A DNA stretch of 64,000 nucleotides from Proteus faecis (lineage in GTDB: Bacteria; Pseudomonadota; Gammaproteobacteria; Enterobacterales; Enterobacteriaceae): contig NZ_PENZ01000007.1 in NCBI RefSeq assembly GCF_003144395.1, forward strand, positions 124,001-188,000. The letters run 5' to 3'. Both the position numbers and the translations under genes were made by a program. The notes below the pieces were generated by a model. It searched no databases, was not told the DNA's origin, and was given only the letters and a program-made list of their open reading frames with translations. Of this stretch, positions 63,254 to 64,000 are shown piece after piece. Each line of letters begins with the position of its first letter. Within the stretch, counting starts at the first letter, position 1.

Positions 63254-64000
63254 ATGAATGGTCATTATTAATCTTCACATTTATGATGAATGCGACCATT
63301 GGTCTTGCGTTAACAACAGGGCTTTTTGCGCGTCGCCTTTCTCATTATCTCAATACAGAAAGCTACTACCGCTTTATGCTATTGGCCTTATTTATTATTT
63401 GTGGATTAGCAGGTTTAGGCTCTATTGCCTCAATCACTCACTTAGGTGTGCCATTAAATGCCCCTAATGCGATTAGAAATGTTTTTTCTGCTTGGCTAAG
63501 TCGTGAAGTTGCCATCACAGCTATATTTGTTGGTTGTCTAGGTTTAACCTTTTTATGGCTCTGGCGCACTCGCAAACTCTCAATGCTGTTATTAAGTACC
63601 AGTATTCTGATTGGGCTATTTGATATTTATTGTATGGCATCGATTTATCGCCATACCTCTATTTTGACATGGATGAACCCTAACACTTACATCATGTTCT
63701 TCGGGGCGATGTTAACACTTGGTGCCACTATTTTCTTTTTGATGATCAAAGTATTACAACGCATAGGCAGTAAGTTAGGTATTGAAATACCACAAGACTC
63801 TTTCCCAATGCGCTGGAAATGGCAATTATGGGGAATAATGGCATTTAGCTTAATCGGTCGACTACTGTATCAACCTTTTTATGAGCAATATTTAACTAGT
63901 ATGCTCTATAGCCAAAAATCGGTGACATTTCCGTTATCACCTATTCAAGTCTATTACTCCATTGGTTCGTTACGGACGACATGCTGGATCTTAGCCACCT
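63250..64000 (+). CDS. dmsC: DmsC-type membrane anchor (N-terminal 250 residues)
   Basis: Starts at the ATG overlapping the dmsB stop, with GGGAGA upstream, and runs open to the window end (250 codons read without a stop). It begins NEWSLLIFTFMMNATIGLAL and has at least seven hydrophobic segments. It is the quinol-oxidising membrane anchor of the DMSO reductase complex, expected to hold DmsAB at the inner membrane. E. coli DmsC has 287 residues, so about 35 remain outside. Confidence 0.88.
   Translation, partial: MNEWSLLIFTFMMNATIGLALTTGLFARRLSHYLNTESYYRFMLLALFIICGLAGLGSIASITHLGVPLNAPNAIRNVFSAWLSREVAITAIFVGCLGLTFLWLWRTRKLSMLLLSTSILIGLFDIYCMASIYRHTSILTWMNPNTYIMFFGAMLTLGATIFFLMIKVLQRIGSKLGIEIPQDSFPMRWKWQLWGIMAFSLIGRLLYQPFYEQYLTSMLYSQKSVTFPLSPIQVYYSIGSLRTTCWILAT

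Noticed and set aside
63258-63467. Short plus-strand frame at the start of dmsC
   Set aside because: It is out of frame with the open dmsC frame from 63250, which has the correct overlap with dmsB and continues to the window end.

Overview
The window reads as chromosomal DNA of an enterobacterial relative in the Morganellaceae, most likely Proteus. The reasons are the AT-rich composition with strongly AT-rich intergenic regions, the order glpE-glpG-glpR-glpD, a divergent smvR/smvA pair as in Proteus mirabilis, and housekeeping proteins (MetF, GlpG, ChbBCARFG, NikA) that resemble E. coli proteins closely. No rRNA, tRNA, insertion sequence, prophage or CRISPR array was seen.

Layout: (1) 1-3.7 kb, glycerol-3-phosphate block: partial glpE, glpG, glpR, then glpD with a GlpR operator. 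(2) 3.7-6 kb, a DUF488 gene, metF behind tandem met boxes, and a DUF4291 gene. (3) 6.2-15.6 kb, a minus-strand operon for an unidentified sugar or sugar acid: FGGY kinase, FucI-like isomerase, DapA/NanA-type aldolase, sialidase-fold protein, tripartite tricarboxylate (TTT) transporter TctC-TctB-TctA and a LacI regulator. (4) 16-22.3 kb, a small secreted protein and a minus-strand methyltransferase-nikABCDE operon. (5) 22.3-39.7 kb, the Srf locus: a membrane vWA protein, then SrfA, SrfB (actin/Hsp70-fold ATPase), SrfC (dynamin-like GTPase), a membrane protein, a periplasmic vWA protein, an ABC ATPase, an FtsX-type permease, a sulfatase-modifying-factor-like periplasmic protein and two lipoproteins, nearly all translationally coupled. 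(6) 39.9-41 kb, two Ail/Lom-type outer-membrane barrels. (7) 41-46.6 kb, the chitobiose operon chbBCARFG on the minus strand. (8) 47-50.7 kb, a four-gene catechol-type siderophore ABC importer. (9) 50.7-52.9 kb, smvR/smvA. (10) 52.9-59.7 kb, an AdiA-like amino-acid decarboxylase between two paralogous ArcD-type antiporters, plus an AraC regulator. (11) 60.2-64 kb, dmsA-dmsB-dmsC (dmsC runs off the end).

The most interesting part is the Srf locus. Its second half (periplasmic vWA protein, ABC ATPase, FtsX permease, FGE-like protein without the catalytic cysteines, lipoprotein) has the parts and the mirrored order of the TagQRST-PpkA envelope-signalling module of type VI secretion systems. Here there is no kinase domain and no T6SS structural gene in view; instead the module is joined to SrfA/SrfB/SrfC. 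I infer an envelope-spanning machine in which a Tag-like sensing arm controls two large cytosolic NTPases. Other leads are a predicted three-stem RNA upstream of dmsA, a structured RNA with a terminator between the nik and Srf operons, a methyltransferase leading the nik operon, and an uncharacterised catabolic operon that combines isomerase, kinase, aldolase and sialidase folds.
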